Assembly (NCBI GenBank): GCA_900316975.1
Contig: ONFA01000013.1
Coordinates: 1-64,000 of the forward strand
Source: an uncultured Prevotellaceae bacterium
GTDB lineage: Bacteria > Bacteroidota > Bacteroidia > Bacteroidales > Bacteroidaceae
Length of the DNA: 64,000 bases
Direction: 5' to 3'
The notes beneath the pieces are model-generated. The model was not told the origin of the DNA and made no database searches. It worked only from the letters and a program-made list of their open reading frames with translations. The position numbers and the translations under genes were made by a program. Below, one piece after another: positions 8,769 through 17,297 of the stretch; position 1 is the stretch's first letter, and each line of letters begins with the position of its first letter.

Positions 8769-9593
8769 TCATACACATGGCAGCCTCATTTCTTTTTCAA
8801 GAAAAACTGCAATGCCGTCGTCATCGTTGTTGGGCGCAACCTTGTCGGCGGCTTTTTTGATTTCATCGGCAGCATTGTCCATCGCCACGCCCATGCCTGC
8901 AAATTGCAGCATCGGTATGTCGTTGTAGCCATCACCAAACGCCATGAGTTCTTCGCGCTTCAAGCCGATTTTGTTGAGGAGGATGGAAAGCCCCTTTGCC
9001 TTGTCAATGCCCATCGGCACAATCTCCAAAAAGAAGGGCTCGCTACGGAACACTCCTGCTTTTCCCTTCAATGCAGCTTGCATTTCAGCCTCCAGTGCCG
9101 GCAACAGGGTGGGGGCGCCAACAATCATACACTTTACGATTCCGGCTCCTTGGACTTCGGCTACAAAGTCATTCACCTTCCGAATCGGCATGCGGTTGCG
9201 CATTGACGAGTAGCGGATGTATTCATTGTTCTCTACCTCACTCACCACCTCTTTGTCGATGTAAGTCATGATAGGCATGCCGTGTTCCTTTGCACACATA
9301 TATAAATAAGGCATTATCCTTTCATCCAATGTCTGGGCATGCAGCCGAGTCTTCGTTCTCCAGTCATATATCTCTCCACCATTGTAACTCATCACATAGC
9401 CGCCAAACTCATTCAACCGCAACGCATCTGCCACGTGTGCAGTGCCGAATGTGGGACGTCCCGAAGCCACTGCCACTTTCACACCCTGTTGCTGTACGCG
9501 AATGAGTGCATCCAGTGTCCGTTGCGAGATGCTTTGGTCACTTCTCACCAGTGTACCGTCTAAATCTACGGCAATGAGTTCGTATTTTTTCAT
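8769..9593 (-). CDS. HAD-superfamily hydrolase, Cof type
   Basis: This 274-residue phosphatase of the Cof (IIB cap) subfamily typically dephosphorylates sugar phosphates or phosphorylated cofactors in the cytoplasm. Motif I is AVDLDGTL with nucleophile D10 and acid D12. Motif IV is GDGYNDIPML, and a lysine-containing motif III region (IDKAKGLSILL) precedes it. The large cap domain lies between. The substrate cannot be told from sequence. It converges on the AhpD-like gene and is transcribed from a promoter box 20 bases before its start, divergent from the small secreted protein. Confidence 0.92.
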   Translation of the reverse strand: MKKYELIAVDLDGTLVRSDQSISQRTLDALIRVQQQGVKVAVASGRPTFGTAHVADALRLNEFGGYVMSYNGGEIYDWRTKTRLHAQTLDERIMPYLYMCAKEHGMPIMTYIDKEVVSEVENNEYIRYSSMRNRMPIRKVNDFVAEVQGAGIVKCMIVGAPTLLPALEAEMQAALKGKAGVFRSEPFFLEIVPMGIDKAKGLSILLNKIGLKREELMAFGDGYNDIPMLQFAGMGVAMDNAADEIKKAADKVAPNNDDDGIAVFLEKEMRLPCV

Positions 9594-9612
9594 GAGAATA
9601 GAATTTGCGTGG

Positions 9613-9620
9613 CAAAGTTA
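9613..9620 (-). promoter_or_regulatory. Promoter -7 box for the HAD hydrolase
   Basis: TAACTTTG on the minus strand, 20 bases before the ATG, implies a very short leader of about 14 bases. Confidence 0.6.
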
Positions 9621-9642
9621 CGAAGAATTATGAAAAAAATCG

Positions 9643-9650
9643 TACCTTTG
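9643..9650 (+). promoter_or_regulatory. Promoter -7 box for the small secreted protein, uvrD and nspC run
   Basis: TACCTTTG on the plus strand lies 24 bases before the ATG at 9674. It is back to back with the HAD promoter, only 22 bases away, so the two promoters must share upstream contacts. Confidence 0.6.
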
Positions 9651-9673
9651 TCACAAAATTAAAAGGAAGCACG

Positions 9674-10081
9674 ATGAAAAGATTTCTTATGACACTTGGT
9701 GTGGCGCTGGTGACTATGAGTGGCTGGGCGCAGGAGCAGTTTCAAGGCATGTGGCAGTGTGAGGCGTTGAAGGCAACGATGGTGATGAACCTGCTGGAGA
9801 AGAAGATACCTTTGAAGGACTTTGAGGGCGAGGACACGTATGGCTATGTGAAGGGAGAACTGAACGGCACATGGGTGATGCTGAAGGTGAAGAAGTTGGA
9901 GGAGAAGAAGGCACTGGTGCGCATGGTAAGCGACATCGGCTATGATGCACAGGATGTGGAATTCCGCCTTGTTGACGAGAACACGATGGAGATGCGCCTG
10001 CAAGGCGAGCAAGTGATGAAGACAACGGAGAAGGGAAAGTATGTGAAGATGCCGAAGGTGTCGGTGTTTAAGAAGGAATGA
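9674..10081 (+). CDS. Small exported protein of unknown function
   Basis: The gene encodes 135 residues. A signal peptide (MKRFLMTLGVALVTMSGWAQ) is followed by about 115 residues rich in charged and beta-prone stretches (GELNGTWVMLKVKK, DVEFRLVDENTMEMRL). This looks like a small beta-barrel or lipocalin-like fold, but I do not recognise a family. The frame runs further upstream, yet only the methionine at 9674 gives a proper signal peptide and correct spacing from the promoter. The stop is 4 bases before the helicase gene, so the two are very likely cotranscribed. Confidence 0.8.
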   Translation: MKRFLMTLGVALVTMSGWAQEQFQGMWQCEALKATMVMNLLEKKIPLKDFEGEDTYGYVKGELNGTWVMLKVKKLEEKKALVRMVSDIGYDAQDVEFRLVDENTMEMRLQGEQVMKTTEKGKYVKMPKVSVFKKE

Positions 10082-10085
10082 GAGA

Positions 10086-12509
10086 ATGAGAAGTCGAAAG
10101 TGTGAAAATTCAAAGATTGAAGTTTTGGAAAACTATTTAGAGACGTTCAATCCACCGCAACGGGCGGCTGTGGAATATTGTGAGGGACCTTCATTAGTGA
10201 TTGCTGGCGCAGGGTCAGGCAAGACAAGGGTGCTGACCTACAAGATTGCCTACTTGATGGAGCATGGTTATCAGCCCTGGTCCATTTTGGCTTTGACGTT
10301 TACGAACAAGGCGGCAGGCGAGATGAAAGACCGTATTGCCAAGATTGTAGGAGTGGATTATGCAAGGATGTTGTGGATGGGCACTTTCCACAGCATCTTT
10401 CTTCGTATTTTGCGGCAGGAGCATGAGAAGATAGGCTTTTCTTCCAACTTCACCATCTATGATGCAGCGGATAGTAAGAGTCTGGTTAAGTCCATCATCA
10501 AGGAAATGGAACTGGACGATAAAACGTATAAGCCAGGTACGGTACAGGGCATTATCTCCAATGCGAAGAACCAACTGGTGACAGCCGAACAGTATGCTTC
10601 CAATCCTGCAAACAGGCAGAGCGATGCTCGACACAACATGGCTGCATTGGGACAGATCTTTCTTCGTTATTGCAATCGTTGCAAGCAGAGTGACGCCATG
10701 GATTTTGACGACATCTTATTATATACTTATCTGCTATTTGAAAAGCACCCCGATGTGTTGGCAAAATGGGAACAGCGTTTTCGCTATGTGTTGGTGGATG
10801 AGTATCAGGACACGAACTTTGCGCAGCACCGTATTGTGTGGCAGTTGACCCGTCAGCATCAGCATGTATGTGTGGTGGGTGACGATGCACAAAGCATTTA
10901 TAGTTTTCGTGGAGCAAATATAGACAATATACTGACTTTCCAAAAGATATATGAAAGTGCAAGGTTGTTTAAGTTGGAGAGAAATTACCGTTCCACGCAG
11001 AATATTGTAGAGGCGGCCAACAGTCTCATCAAGAAGAATAGCCGACAGATTCAGAAGGACATTTTCTCGGAAAATGATAGGGGGGAGAAGTTGCACGTGA
11101 TGGACACGCACTCTGACATTGAGGAGGCGAAAATGGTGGTGAATGCCATCCGTGGCATCAAAAGGAAAGAGGGGTGTGAATATAGTGATTTCGCCATCCT
11201 TTACCGAACGAATGCACAGAGCCGTGTGTTTGAGGATACGATGCGGAAAGAGTCATTACCCTACCGCATTTATGGCGGTCTTTCTTTCTATCAGCGCAAG
11301 GAAATCAAGGACGTGATTGCTTATTTTCGTTTGGCGGTCAATCCAAATGATGAGGAGTCGTTTAAGCGTGTCATCAATTATCCCGCACGCGGCATCGGGC
11401 AGACAACGGTAACGAAGATTCTCTCTGCTGCGACAGAGCATGAAGTGAGCCTTTGGACGGTCATCAACAGCCCAGAACAGTATGAGTTGGGCGTGAACAA
11501 GGGAACGCTGATGAAGATTGCTGCCTTTCGCGAGATGATTTCCTCGTTCATCGAGAATGCACAAAAGATGCCAGCCAATCAGGTGGGCACGATGATTGTG
11601 AAGCAGAGCGGCATCATTGCTGACATCTACCAAGATACGACACCAGAGAACTTGTCGCGTCAGGAGAATGTGGAGGAACTCGTCAATGGCATGCAGGATT
11701 TCTGCGACATGCGCATGGAGGAGGGCAACGAAAACATCTCGTTGAGCGACTACTTGTCCGAGGTGTCGCTGATGAGTGATGTCGATAGCGACAAGGGCGA
11801 TGACGAACATAAGATTACCCTCATGACCATCCACTCTGCCAAGGGCTTGGAGTTCGGCACCGTCTTTGTCGTGGGTCTTGAAGAAGGACTTTTCCCCAGT
11901 GATATGGTGTCGGGCAATCCGCGTGAGATGGAGGAGGAACGCCGATTGTTCTATGTTGCCATCACCCGTGCCAAGACCCATTGCTACCTCTCCTATGCCC
12001 AATGCCGTTTCCGTTACGGACAGATGGAGTTTTCCGCTCCCAGCCGTTTTCTCAAAGACATCGACCCCAAGTATTTGGATCGGCAGCAAAGCATGTTCTC
12101 CACACGTCGAAGCATGGACGATGAAGTGGAACTCCCTTGGCAGCGTAAGCGTAGTTTGTATGGTGAAAGACAAGAAACTCCACGTCCTTTCCGTCCCACA
12201 GTACCTTCTGCCAAGCCTTTTCCATCCGCAAGCCCCTTCTTTTCAGCCAGACCTGTCCCTTCGACTGGAACCACAACAGCAAGACCTCTATCATCCGTTT
12301 CTCAAACGACATCCTTCCCGCAAGGAACCTCTTCCCATGCTGGAGGAGGGCTGAAGGAAGGAGCCTATATTCTTCACAACCGTTTTGGGCGAGGCAAGGT
12401 GCTCAAGGTGGAAGGCACAGGCGACAACACCAAAGCCACTGTCCAATTCGAGAACGTTGGCACCAAGCAGTTGCTACTGAAGTTTGCAAAATTTGAAGTG
12501 ATTGGTTGA
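10086..12509 (+). CDS. uvrD: UvrD/PcrA-type superfamily 1 DNA helicase
   Basis: This 807-residue 3'-5' helicase would unwind DNA in nucleotide excision and mismatch repair or displace RecA and RNA polymerase. The motifs appear in order: Q-motif PPQRAAV, Walker A AGAGSGKTRVL, TFTNKAAGEM, Walker B VDEYQDTNF, motif III VGDDAQSIYSFRGA, motif IV NYRSTQNI, motif V TIHSAKGLEF and motif VI RLFYVAITRAK. A low-complexity serine/proline linker leads to a Tudor-like C-terminal domain (HNRFGRGKVLKVEGTG) that binds RNA polymerase in PcrA. The first dozen residues are atypical, so the true start may be a few codons later. It follows the small secreted protein by 4 bases and precedes nspC by 32. Confidence 0.95.
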   Translation: MRSRKCENSKIEVLENYLETFNPPQRAAVEYCEGPSLVIAGAGSGKTRVLTYKIAYLMEHGYQPWSILALTFTNKAAGEMKDRIAKIVGVDYARMLWMGTFHSIFLRILRQEHEKIGFSSNFTIYDAADSKSLVKSIIKEMELDDKTYKPGTVQGIISNAKNQLVTAEQYASNPANRQSDARHNMAALGQIFLRYCNRCKQSDAMDFDDILLYTYLLFEKHPDVLAKWEQRFRYVLVDEYQDTNFAQHRIVWQLTRQHQHVCVVGDDAQSIYSFRGANIDNILTFQKIYESARLFKLERNYRSTQNIVEAANSLIKKNSRQIQKDIFSENDRGEKLHVMDTHSDIEEAKMVVNAIRGIKRKEGCEYSDFAILYRTNAQSRVFEDTMRKESLPYRIYGGLSFYQRKEIKDVIAYFRLAVNPNDEESFKRVINYPARGIGQTTVTKILSAATEHEVSLWTVINSPEQYELGVNKGTLMKIAAFREMISSFIENAQKMPANQVGTMIVKQSGIIADIYQDTTPENLSRQENVEELVNGMQDFCDMRMEEGNENISLSDYLSEVSLMSDVDSDKGDDEHKITLMTIHSAKGLEFGTVFVVGLEEGLFPSDMVSGNPREMEEERRLFYVAITRAKTHCYLSYAQCRFRYGQMEFSAPSRFLKDIDPKYLDRQQSMFSTRRSMDDEVELPWQRKRSLYGERQETPRPFRPTVPSAKPFPSASPFFSARPVPSTGTTTARPLSSVSQTTSFPQGTSSHAGGGLKEGAYILHNRFGRGKVLKVEGTGDNTKATVQFENVGTKQLLLKFAKFEVIG

Positions 12510-12541
12510 TTGTGTGATAACGAGATAACGAAGGGAAAAGA

Positions 12542-13708
12542 ATGACATTGTTAGAAAAGAATATCGAAAAGATTCCATCGCCATGTTATGTGATGGAGGA
12601 AGCGTTGCTGCGGAGGAACTTGGAGTTGATTCGCAGTGTGGCGCAGCGGGCTGAGGTGGAAATCATCTTGGCGTTTAAGGCATTTGCCTTGTGGAAGAGT
12701 TTTCCTATTTTTAGGGAGTATATTAGGCACACGACGGCATCGTCGCTGTGTGAGGCGCGGCTGGCGAAGGAGGAGTTTGGCAGCAAGGCACACACGTATT
12801 CGCCGGCTTATACGGAGGAAGAGTTTGAGGAGATTTTGGCATGTTCGAGCCATATCACCTTCAATTCGTTGAGCCAGTATGAGCGGTTTGCACCGAAGGT
12901 GAAGGGGATGGCTTCTGTGGGGTTGCGTGTTAATCCTGAATATAGCGAGATAGAGACGGAGTTGTACAATCCTTGTGCGGCAGGGTCGCGGTTTGGAGTT
13001 TTGGCAAAGGATTTGCCAAGCACTCTGCCGATGGATGTGGAGGGCTTTCACGTCCATTGCCATTGTGAGTCAGGCAGCGATGTGTTTGCACGGACATTGG
13101 TGCATATTGAGGAGAAGTTTTCGGGGTGGTTTCCGCAGTTGAAGTGGATTAACTTTGGGGGTGGACACCTGATGACTCGCAAGGACTATGATGTGGAGTT
13201 GCTCATCAAAACATTGCAGGACTTCCATCGCCGCTATCCGCATCTGAAGGTCATTCTGGAACCCGGCAGTGCTTTTGCTTGGCAGACGGGGCCGCTCGTC
13301 GCAAGGGTGGTGGATATAGTGGAGAACAGCGGGGTGAAAACTGCCATCATCAATGCCAGTTTCACCTGTCACATGCCCGATTGTCTGGAGATGCCTTACA
13401 AACCAGCCATAAGAGGTGCTGAAACGCTGGAGGAAGATGACCTTGAGACAGCACGTGCAACACCTCACACTTATCGTATTGGTGGCAATTCCTGTCTTTC
13501 GGGTGACTTCATGGGGCTGTGGCAGTTCGACCACGAACTTCAGATAGGGGAGCGGCTCATTTTTGAGGACATGATTCACTACACGACGGTGAAAACCAAC
13601 ATGTTCAATGGCATTGGGCATCCTTCCATCGGGATGCTACACGAGGATGGCACGTTTGAGTTGTTCCGCCGATACACCTACGAAGATTATCGTGACAGGA
13701 TGTGCTGA
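12542..13708 (+). CDS. nspC: Carboxynorspermidine decarboxylase
   Basis: NspC is a PLP-dependent fold-III decarboxylase that turns carboxyspermidine or carboxynorspermidine into spermidine or norspermidine, the last step of the alternative polyamine pathway. The 388-residue protein shows the PLP lysine in LAFKAFALW (K46), the HCHCESG loop, the glycine-rich FGGGHLM phosphate loop, EPGSAFAW, and a C-terminal SCLSGD active-site cysteine motif. The partner dehydrogenase is not in this window. The gene is the last of the run beginning at 9674; a hairpin follows. Confidence 0.93.
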   Translation: MTLLEKNIEKIPSPCYVMEEALLRRNLELIRSVAQRAEVEIILAFKAFALWKSFPIFREYIRHTTASSLCEARLAKEEFGSKAHTYSPAYTEEEFEEILACSSHITFNSLSQYERFAPKVKGMASVGLRVNPEYSEIETELYNPCAAGSRFGVLAKDLPSTLPMDVEGFHVHCHCESGSDVFARTLVHIEEKFSGWFPQLKWINFGGGHLMTRKDYDVELLIKTLQDFHRRYPHLKVILEPGSAFAWQTGPLVARVVDIVENSGVKTAIINASFTCHMPDCLEMPYKPAIRGAETLEEDDLETARATPHTYRIGGNSCLSGDFMGLWQFDHELQIGERLIFEDMIHYTTVKTNMFNGIGHPSIGMLHEDGTFELFRRYTYEDYRDRMC

Positions 13709-13772
13709 AAACAGATTTTCGCCTACAAGGTGAAGAACTTGTAGGCAAAGCAAGAAACGGTTGGATACAAAT

Positions 13773-13807
13773 GAAGGAGGCCTGGCACTCACTGTCAAGC
13801 CTCCTTC
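13773..13807 (+). terminator. Hairpin between convergent nspC and the outer-membrane protein gene
   Basis: GAAGGAGGC (13773-13781) pairs with GCCTCCTTC (13799-13807), and further partial pairing is possible inside. The following T content is weak. The location between two convergent stops suggests a bidirectional terminator. Confidence 0.5.
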
Positions 13808-13841
13808 TGTTATAAAAGAAATGAAAAAGGATGTTTCGAAA

Positions 13842-16790
13842 TTAGAAGCGTCCGCCTCCACCGCCGAAGCCGCCTCCACCGCCGAAGCCACCGCCTCCAC
13901 CGAAGCCGCCTCCGCGTCCACCACCGAAACCACCTCCGCCATTCATGGGCATCTCGTTCATAAAGCCACGCATCTCTCGGAGGTCTCGGCGTGCACTGCT
14001 TGAACCAAACAAGTTGAATCGCCAGATGAAGTGAGCCATCACATAGCTATAGATGGCATTGGTTTCACGGTCAGAGCGCGATTCGGCACTAATATTACGA
14101 CTGATGTTGCTGCGGCGGTTGAGGATGTCTCGGGCTTCAATGGAGATGGTTGCCATTTTCCGATAGAGGAAGCGGTAACTGATCTGTGCATTCCAGATGA
14201 GTTCGTTGGTGTTCATGTTGGCTGAAGAATATCCACGACGTGAACTCATGTTGATGTCGGTGGAGAAGCCGAAGCCGTTGTTGAAGTTACCCGTAGAAGA
14301 AAGGCCATAGTTGAAATTATAGGTATTTTGGTTACCTGTTGCGACCATGCGGTTCTTGGTCTTGTTGTAGTTGAAGTTTCCGTTAGCGCGAATGTCGAAG
14401 TTGCTGAGACGCAAAGTAATGCTCAAACGTTCGCGGACACTCATGTCTTTGGTATTGTTCTTGAAAGTCTCCTGATTCTGATAGAGATAGCTGACACGGT
14501 TGTTGAAAGAGATGTCAGTGCTAGCATTCATAGACAGCTTGCTCCAGAATAATGGTGTATTGAAACCTATGGTTCCATTGATGTTCCAGTTTCCGTTGAT
14601 GTTTTCAGGGCGTGAGCGCTGTCCACCTGTCACTTCGTTGTATTCAGTGCGCTGTGCGATACTGTTGCGCGTTGTACCGTATGAGAAACTACTGTTAATG
14701 CTTTGTTGGGTTGCCTGGAAGTAGTTGTTGTAGTCGAGGTTGAAGTTGTGTGTGAATGACGGTTTCAGGTTAGGGTTACCCTCTCGGATATTGAGGGGGT
14801 TACTTTTGTCGGTGAGGGTAAAGAGGTCGGTCATTTCAGGTTGCCTGGTATTGCCTCGGTATGTGAAGCGCAAGGTGTGCTGACGGCTGAAGCGGAGTCG
14901 GGCATTCAAGGTCGGTGAGACACGGGAAATGTTACGACTGGCAATGGTGTCGAGTCCTTGGTACTGGTAAGCCATCTTTTGGTTTTGTGCTTCGACACGA
15001 ACACCTGTGCTGATGTTGAGGAGCGAGGTGATGTATCGGAGTGAGAACTCAAGGTTATGAGTTTTGTTGATGTTGTCAGTGTAGCGGGAGAGAGAGTCGC
15101 TGAGGAAATCCTGATAGTAGGGTGGCAATGATCCGTAACGTTCGTAGTAGTCCCATATTTCTTGACCCTTTTCGTCATCCTCGGCGAAGTCATAAGTCTG
15201 TCCGTCAGAGTGACGCTTGGAATATTGGTAATTATAGTTGGCCTGTGCGATGAGGTTGCGCAGGATAGGCTCAGAGTAAGTGAGTCCTACGCTGTAGTTC
15301 TTGTTGTCGGATGGGGTATTGCGCAGACGGAAGGTGAGATCTTCGCGCCCATTCTGCTGGTAATAGGTGACGTTGCTCCAGTTGTAGCTCTTGTTTTTGT
15401 TCTCACTGAGAGTTCCGTTGGCACGGATGCTGACGTTGCGTCCGTTGCTACCCGTAACAGCCGAAGGACCGAACCATGGACCACCCCCCAAACGTCGGTT
15501 CAACAAGAGGTTACCGCTGAGGTTGTAATTGTCGCCGTCGCTCCAGTTAGAGGATTCGTTGAAGTTCACCTTGATATCATCGCTGATGAGGTCATGCTGA
15601 CTGAGCGGGTCTTTCACGTTATTCTGGTAAGGATCATCATTGAATGTGGCTGATGAACTGCCTGAGGAACTCTTTGTCTTTCCTGTAGAGATGCTGGGCT
15701 GGAACTGGAGTGTTGTCAGGGAGTCAATTCTCCATTCGATGCGGAAGTCGCTGTTGAAGTTGTTGTTGCGGTTTCTGCTGCTGTTGAGGCTGTTACTATA
15801 TGAGGCTGCACGTACGAAATTTTGGTTGCTACTCTTTGTGTAGGAGTGGCTTTTGTTATAGTTGAAACGGAAGTTTCCACCAAACTCAATTTTGTCGGTG
15901 TCAAACATCAGACGACCGCCGATTTGTCTGGCTGTCGCATTGCCGTTGTTGCCTGTATTGTTCTGTGAACCGAGTACATTTCCCTGCATTGTGTCTGAGA
16001 ATCGGTTGAGCATCAATCTGCCTGAATAGAGTTTTTCGGTTCCATAGCCAGCATCGATGTTGCCGAACCATCCCTGTTGGAAACCCTTCTTGATGGTCAG
16101 ATCAAGCACCGTTTCTTCCTCTCCATCGTCAATGCCTGTGATACGGCTGAAATCGGACTGTTTGTCATAGGTTTTCACCTTATCCACAATCTCTGCAGGC
16201 AGGTTTTTCATGGACATGTTTTGGTCGTTCCCAAAAAACTCCTTACCGCCCACAAGGATTCGACGCACGGTCTTTCCATTCACTTTGATGGTACCGTCTT
16301 CTATCGTCACGCCTGGCAGTTTTTTGATAAGGTCCTCCAGCACACTTCCTTCTGGCACTTTGAAAGCATCGGCATTGAAGATGAGGGTGTCGTCCTTCAC
16401 CTCCATCTCTTTCAGTTCGCCTGTCACCACTGCTTGGTTCAGTTGGATGCTGTTTTGCTTCATCAAGATAGTGCCAATGGATATGTTGCCCTTATTTGCC
16501 TTTCGCTGCACGTTGATGCTGCGGAAGAAGTCGCGATAGCCTACATAGGAAACTTTCAGAATATAATTGCCGTCCTTCACACTTTTGATGGTGAAAGCGC
16601 CATCTTTCGTCGTCGCATTTCCTGCAATCATACGTGTCGTGTCTGTACTCATGACTCTCACGGTACTGGCAATCAATGCCTCACCTGTTTCGCTGTCGAT
16701 AACTTTACCTGTCAGTGTTGACTGCGCAAACGATGCGATTGTCGTCACCGAAAGGATTAGGGATAGGATAGTTCTTTTAGAAATAGCCAT
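13842..16790 (-). CDS. Large outer-membrane beta-barrel protein with carboxypeptidase-like N-terminal domain
   Basis: This 982-residue protein has a signal peptide (cleavage near residue 22) and a carboxypeptidase-regulatory beta-sandwich (TLTGKVIDSETGEAL to about residue 110). A plug-like region follows (VPEGSVLEDLIKKLPGVTIED), then a long beta-barrel rich in aromatic and Asn/Ser repeats. The last 35 or so residues are a glycine-rich tail (GGGGFGGGRGGG type) ending in Phe, as barrel proteins often do. It resembles SusC/TonB-receptor relatives of the OMP_b-brl_3 type. No SusD-like partner is adjacent, so nutrient uptake is not assured. It appears monocistronic. Confidence 0.88.
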   Translation of the reverse strand: MAISKRTILSLILSVTTIASFAQSTLTGKVIDSETGEALIASTVRVMSTDTTRMIAGNATTKDGAFTIKSVKDGNYILKVSYVGYRDFFRSINVQRKANKGNISIGTILMKQNSIQLNQAVVTGELKEMEVKDDTLIFNADAFKVPEGSVLEDLIKKLPGVTIEDGTIKVNGKTVRRILVGGKEFFGNDQNMSMKNLPAEIVDKVKTYDKQSDFSRITGIDDGEEETVLDLTIKKGFQQGWFGNIDAGYGTEKLYSGRLMLNRFSDTMQGNVLGSQNNTGNNGNATARQIGGRLMFDTDKIEFGGNFRFNYNKSHSYTKSSNQNFVRAASYSNSLNSSRNRNNNFNSDFRIEWRIDSLTTLQFQPSISTGKTKSSSGSSSATFNDDPYQNNVKDPLSQHDLISDDIKVNFNESSNWSDGDNYNLSGNLLLNRRLGGGPWFGPSAVTGSNGRNVSIRANGTLSENKNKSYNWSNVTYYQQNGREDLTFRLRNTPSDNKNYSVGLTYSEPILRNLIAQANYNYQYSKRHSDGQTYDFAEDDEKGQEIWDYYERYGSLPPYYQDFLSDSLSRYTDNINKTHNLEFSLRYITSLLNISTGVRVEAQNQKMAYQYQGLDTIASRNISRVSPTLNARLRFSRQHTLRFTYRGNTRQPEMTDLFTLTDKSNPLNIREGNPNLKPSFTHNFNLDYNNYFQATQQSINSSFSYGTTRNSIAQRTEYNEVTGGQRSRPENINGNWNINGTIGFNTPLFWSKLSMNASTDISFNNRVSYLYQNQETFKNNTKDMSVRERLSITLRLSNFDIRANGNFNYNKTKNRMVATGNQNTYNFNYGLSSTGNFNNGFGFSTDINMSSRRGYSSANMNTNELIWNAQISYRFLYRKMATISIEARDILNRRSNISRNISAESRSDRETNAIYSYVMAHFIWRFNLFGSSSARRDLREMRGFMNEMPMNGGGGFGGGRGGGFGGGGGFGGGGGFGGGGGRF
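13847..13943 (-). repeat. Tandem codons for the glycine-rich C-terminal tail
   Basis: The 3' end of the barrel gene consists of imperfect repeats of an 18-21 base unit (on the plus strand CCGAAGCCGCCTCCACC and variants) encoding GGGGGF-type units. Such a tract can change length by slippage without shifting frame when whole units are lost or gained. Confidence 0.7.
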
Positions 16791-16941
16791 ATGTTAGTTA
16801 GTTTTGGATTTTGTTGTGTAGATAAGACCTGAAAATGTTCAAAAAGTTTAAGGAAGTGGTGAAAAAAGTCGCAAAGTGATAGGGATATGGCAGAATGATG
16901 TGTCAAAGCAACTCTTCGGTGGCCTCCGAATCCCCAAAATG

Positions 16942-16980
16942 AAAAAGGAGACGTGCCAATTGGGCAAATCTCCTTTTTTT
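16942..16980 (-). terminator. Terminator of the tRNA-Asp pair
   Basis: AAAAAGGAGA (16942-16951) pairs with TCTCCTTTTT (16969-16978), with further pairing in the loop. T runs exist on both strands. It lies just after the 3' end of the second tRNA on the minus strand. Confidence 0.75.
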
Positions 16981-16983
16981 GTG

Positions 16984-17057
16984 CGGTGCGTACGAGACTC
17001 GAACTCGTGACCCCATGCGTGACAGGCATGTATTCTAACCTACTGAACTAACGCACC
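16984..17057 (-). tRNA. tRNA-Asp(GTC), distal copy
   Basis: A 74-base cloverleaf reads on the minus strand. The acceptor stem GGTGCGT pairs with ACGCACC, the discriminator is G, the anticodon loop is CTGTCAC with anticodon GTC, and the T-loop is GTTCGAGTC. CCA is not encoded. The sequence is identical to the copy at 17109-17182. Confidence 0.95.
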
Positions 17058-17108
17058 AGTGTTTTCTTTCTTATTTATAGACCTTGGAAAACTTTTGGTC
17101 TTTTTGTG

Positions 17109-17182
17109 CGGTGCGTACGAGACTCGAACTCGTGACCCCATGCGTGACAGGCATGTATTCTAACCTACTGAACTAACGCACC
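17109..17182 (-). tRNA. tRNA-Asp(GTC), proximal copy
   Basis: A 74-base cloverleaf has the same acceptor, anticodon GTC and T-loop as the neighbouring copy. The two are separated by 51 bases and should come from one precursor started at the promoter near 17223-17253. Confidence 0.95.
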
Positions 17183-17222
17183 GTTATCGCAAACAAACAA
17201 GGTCTTTGCTCGTTTGCGAGTG

Positions 17223-17253
17223 CAAAGGTACGACATTTTGCGGAACTGACAAA
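17223..17253 (-). promoter_or_regulatory. Promoter of the tRNA-Asp pair
   Basis: On the minus strand TTTG (17250-17253), 19 bases, TACCTTTG (17223-17230) form a textbook Bacteroidetes promoter. The leader before the first tRNA is about 35 bases. Confidence 0.85.
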
Positions 17254-17297
17254 GAATTTCCCGTTTTTTTTCGGTGAAATGGAAAAAACTTTCGTTT

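Noticed and set aside
8760-9206. 148-codon plus-strand frame opposite the HAD hydrolase
   Set aside because: Shadow frame; the minus-strand gene has full HAD motifs.
9605-9673. Upstream extension of the small secreted protein
   Set aside because: It would start inside the promoter box and destroy the signal peptide; the methionine at 9674 fits.
11256-12173. 305-codon open frame opposite the uvrD-type gene
   Set aside because: Antisense shadow of the helicase motifs V and VI region; no signal, domain or promoter.
17080-17106. Terminator-like hairpin with TTTTT in the spacer of the tRNA pair
   Set aside because: The T run is on the plus strand, opposite to transcription of the tRNAs; on the minus strand no T run follows.
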